Source of the DNA: an uncultured beta proteobacterium
GTDB lineage: Bacteria > Pseudomonadota > Gammaproteobacteria > Burkholderiales > Burkholderiaceae_C
Length of the DNA: 11,483 nt
Reading direction: 5' to 3'
Assembly (NCBI GenBank): GCA_903886165.1
Contig: CAISLL010000257.1
Location: forward strand, 1-11,483
The notes beneath the pieces are model-generated. The model was not told where the DNA came from, searched no databases, and saw only the letters and a program-made list of their open reading frames with translations. Within the stretch, counting starts at the first letter, position 1. Each line of letters opens with the position of its first letter. Below are positions 11,466-11,483 of the stretch, one piece after another. Position numbers and translations under genes: made by a program.

Positions 11466-11483
11466 TCTGACACGGCTTGCGCC

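Noticed and set aside
1..11483. Search for mobile elements, CRISPR arrays, tRNA/rRNA genes, toxin-antitoxin or defence genes
   Set aside because: None seen. There are no transposase-like frames, no regularly spaced repeats, no cloverleaf-like tracts, and all intergenic gaps are at most about 210 nt between recognised housekeeping genes.

Overview
The window is a stretch of core chromosome from a betaproteobacterium, most likely of the family Comamonadaceae (Rhodoferax/Polaromonas-like). That placement rests on protein sequence style, moderate-to-high GC, the gene order sdhA-sdhD-sdhC-gntR / mdh-citE-like-acnB, and a degenerate intergenic repeat of a kind I associate with that family. It is inferred by reading, not by a database search. 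All genes look intact. I see no mobile element, CRISPR array, phage gene, tRNA or rRNA.

Left part (1-4315). On the minus strand lie the first 12 codons of sdhA, then sdhD and sdhC (membrane anchors of succinate dehydrogenase), then a GntR/UTRA-type repressor gene. Divergent from the repressor gene, on the plus strand, are mdh (malate dehydrogenase) and a CitE/HpcH-type CoA-ester lyase. The 180-bp gap between gntR and mdh holds a compact array of three 7-bp half-sites between two back-to-back promoter candidates. It is the obvious control point of this TCA-cycle cluster.

Middle part (4316-8763). acnB (aconitase B) ends in a textbook intrinsic terminator. Then follows a two-gene phosphate unit: a DUF47/PhoU-like accessory protein and a PiT-family phosphate permease. 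A GNAT acetyltransferase gene converges on the permease gene, and both stop codons sit at a shared hairpin.

Right part (9276-11483). An extended -10 promoter candidate precedes the conserved translation operon rpsP-rimM-trmD-rplS (ribosomal protein S16, 16S rRNA maturation factor, tRNA m1G37 methyltransferase, ribosomal protein L19).

The genes fall into three modules: TCA-cycle enzymes with a local regulator, low-affinity phosphate uptake, and ribosome/tRNA maturation. Every gene belongs to a recognised family, and I did not find a previously undescribed system. The points most worth checking are the gntR-mdh operator array, the unknown substrate of the CitE-like lyase inside a TCA cluster, a repeat-derived acnB upstream region, and hairpins at gene junctions in the sdh and rpsP operons. 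No gene-free stretch exceeds about 210 bases.
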